The notes under the pieces were generated by a model that made no database searches, was not told the origin of the DNA, and was given only the letters and a program-made list of their open reading frames with translations. Positions 6,594 through 6,975 of a stretch of DNA of 6,975 bases are shown here, piece by piece (the first letter of the stretch is position 1; each line of letters begins with the position of its first letter). The translations under genes were made by a program, and so were the position numbers. The stretch is from Desulfobacteraceae bacterium (GTDB lineage Bacteria; Desulfobacterota; Desulfobacteria; Desulfobacterales; UBA11574): positions 1 to 6,975 of the forward strand of contig DAOVAE010000058.1 in NCBI GenBank assembly GCA_030671225.1. The letters run 5' to 3'.

Positions 6594-6621
6594 GTTCCGG
6601 GTTCACCGTTCAGGGTTACCT
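6594..6621 (+). repeat. GTTCANN heptad cluster
   Basis: Consecutive 7-base units read GTTCCGG, GTTCACC, GTTCAGG and GTTACCT on the plus strand, and one further GTTCACAG unit precedes them at 6586-6593. The shared core is GTTC/GTTA with two variable positions. On the minus strand the unit is NNTGAAC, the same unit found on the plus strand at 6771-6798, so the two clusters are inverted relative to each other. It lies just upstream of the radical-SAM-like fragment. Confidence 0.6.
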
Positions 6622-6770
6622 TTCTCTCGTTCACTTTCAGCAATATTATGCATGGATAAACATGCTGCATCCTGAATTTGCCACTTCAAACCCAAATTGC
6701 AAGCAAACTTGGCTTTTTGTCTGGCCATAAGCGTTCAAGGGTTGATGGAAGATTGTGTTATGAATCTAAC

Positions 6771-6798
6771 CTTGAACCATGAACTTTGAACCGTGAAC
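6771..6798 (+). repeat. NNTGAAC heptad tandem repeat, four units
   Basis: Four adjacent 7-base units share the exact core TGAAC with two variable leading bases: CTTGAAC, CATGAAC, TTTGAAC and CGTGAAC. The regular 7-base period with a fixed five-base core is unlikely to be random. The cluster lies about 40 bases downstream of the DUF362 stop and faces the 6594-6621 cluster in inverse orientation across about 150 bases. Confidence 0.7.
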
Positions 6799-6836
6799 GG
6801 TTACAATTATCTAGCCCATCGGGATGGCCGGTAAAA

Positions 6837-6975
6837 TCACAAAGCTCTATCGGCGTGACCTAGGACGGTATGCGCCAGGGTAATATGCTCCACATTCCTC
6901 CAATCCACCCCGAGAAGCCCTGCACCGTGTGCATCAACTGCCACGGGGTCGAAGCCCCCTATCAGCTTTCCCACA
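6837..6975 (-). CDS. C-terminal part of a DUF362-family protein (5' end outside window)
   Basis: The minus-strand frame entering from the right edge gives 45 residues before TGA at 6837-6839. It contains IGGFDPVAVDAHGAGLLGVD, followed by VEHITLAHTVLG. The DPVAVDAxGAxLLG motif and the downstream (I/V)xHIxLA segment are the characteristic end of DUF362 proteins, which are often paired with 4Fe-4S ferredoxin domains and found in anaerobes. The substrate is not known for most members. The part seen is too short to tell whether an iron-sulfur domain or a signal sequence is present. The C-terminus is intact. The base composition is GC-richer than the adjacent intergenic region, as expected for coding sequence. 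It is separated from lysC by more than 600 bases, so it is probably a distinct transcription unit. Confidence 0.75.
   Translation of the reverse strand, partial: VGKLIGGFDPVAVDAHGAGLLGVDWRNVEHITLAHTVLGHADRAL

Larger units (their letters stand above)
6304..6836. other. Long intergenic region with repeats and gene debris
   Basis: No intact gene is supported between lysC and the DUF362 gene end. The region contains a lysC promoter candidate, a perfect 14-bp palindrome (6464-6477), a broken radical-SAM-like 5' end (6464-6565) and two heptad clusters (6594-6621 and 6771-6798). A small minus-strand frame beginning ATG GCC AGA at about 6727 runs 42 codons with no Shine-Dalgarno or recognised family. 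Open frames on the plus strand between 6474 and 6730 overlap the debris and show no coding features. The picture is an eroded accessory interval. Confidence 0.55.

Noticed and set aside
6474..6730. Overlapping plus-strand open frames in the lysC upstream region
   Set aside because: They overlap each other and the radical-SAM-like fragment, lack ribosome-binding sites, and show no domain or membrane pattern.
6885..6975. Plus-strand frame containing CINCH, a CxxCH heme-like motif
   Set aside because: It lies exactly antisense to the DUF362 C-terminus, whose DPVAVDA motif is a far stronger match; the CxxCH is a by-product of that coding sequence.

Overview
The window reads as a compact chromosomal segment of a Gram-negative bacterium, most likely a deltaproteobacterium of the Desulfobacterota/Desulfobacterales type. 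This is an inference from a multi-membrane-segment 'spermidine synthase-like' protein, an exported isoaspartyl methyltransferase, a DUF362 protein, short GAAC-type heptad repeats and a GC-rich intergenic hairpin repeat, all of which I associate with that group. No rRNA or marker gene is present to confirm it. Every supported gene lies on the minus strand, so transcription runs from high to low coordinates. No phage, plasmid, CRISPR or insertion-sequence gene is recognisable.

From right to left. The right edge holds the C-terminal end of a DUF362-family protein (6837-6975, 5' end outside the window). About 530-600 bases without an intact gene follow. They contain two clusters of 7-bp tandem repeats in opposite orientation, the broken 5' end of a radical-SAM-type gene, a perfect 14-bp palindrome and a plausible promoter. 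Then comes a packed gene run: lysC (aspartate kinase, 5008-6228, GTG start with a good Shine-Dalgarno), a possible 31-codon single-span membrane peptide (4900-4995), an exported protein-L-isoaspartate O-methyltransferase (4136-4882), and an 801-residue polytopic membrane protein with a central spermidine-synthase-like fold (1734-4139). The last two overlap by the 4-base ATGA junction.

A structured repeat of roughly 115 bases (about 1575-1690) separates this run from a secreted, membrane-anchored zinc metallopeptidase of the peptidase MA type (653-1573). Its most likely start codon (TTG) and ribosome-binding site lie at or inside the repeat edge. Last is a 140-residue protein that fuses a DUF1232 membrane hairpin to a C-terminal J domain (184-606).

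Apart from lysC, the products share an envelope location and a plausible protein-maintenance theme: repair of damaged Asp/Asn residues outside the cytoplasm, an anchored protease, and a membrane-tethered Hsp70 co-chaperone. Whether they work together is a hypothesis. The only direct physical evidence of coupling is the ATGA overlap between the methyltransferase and the 801-residue protein, and the tight spacing from lysC onward.
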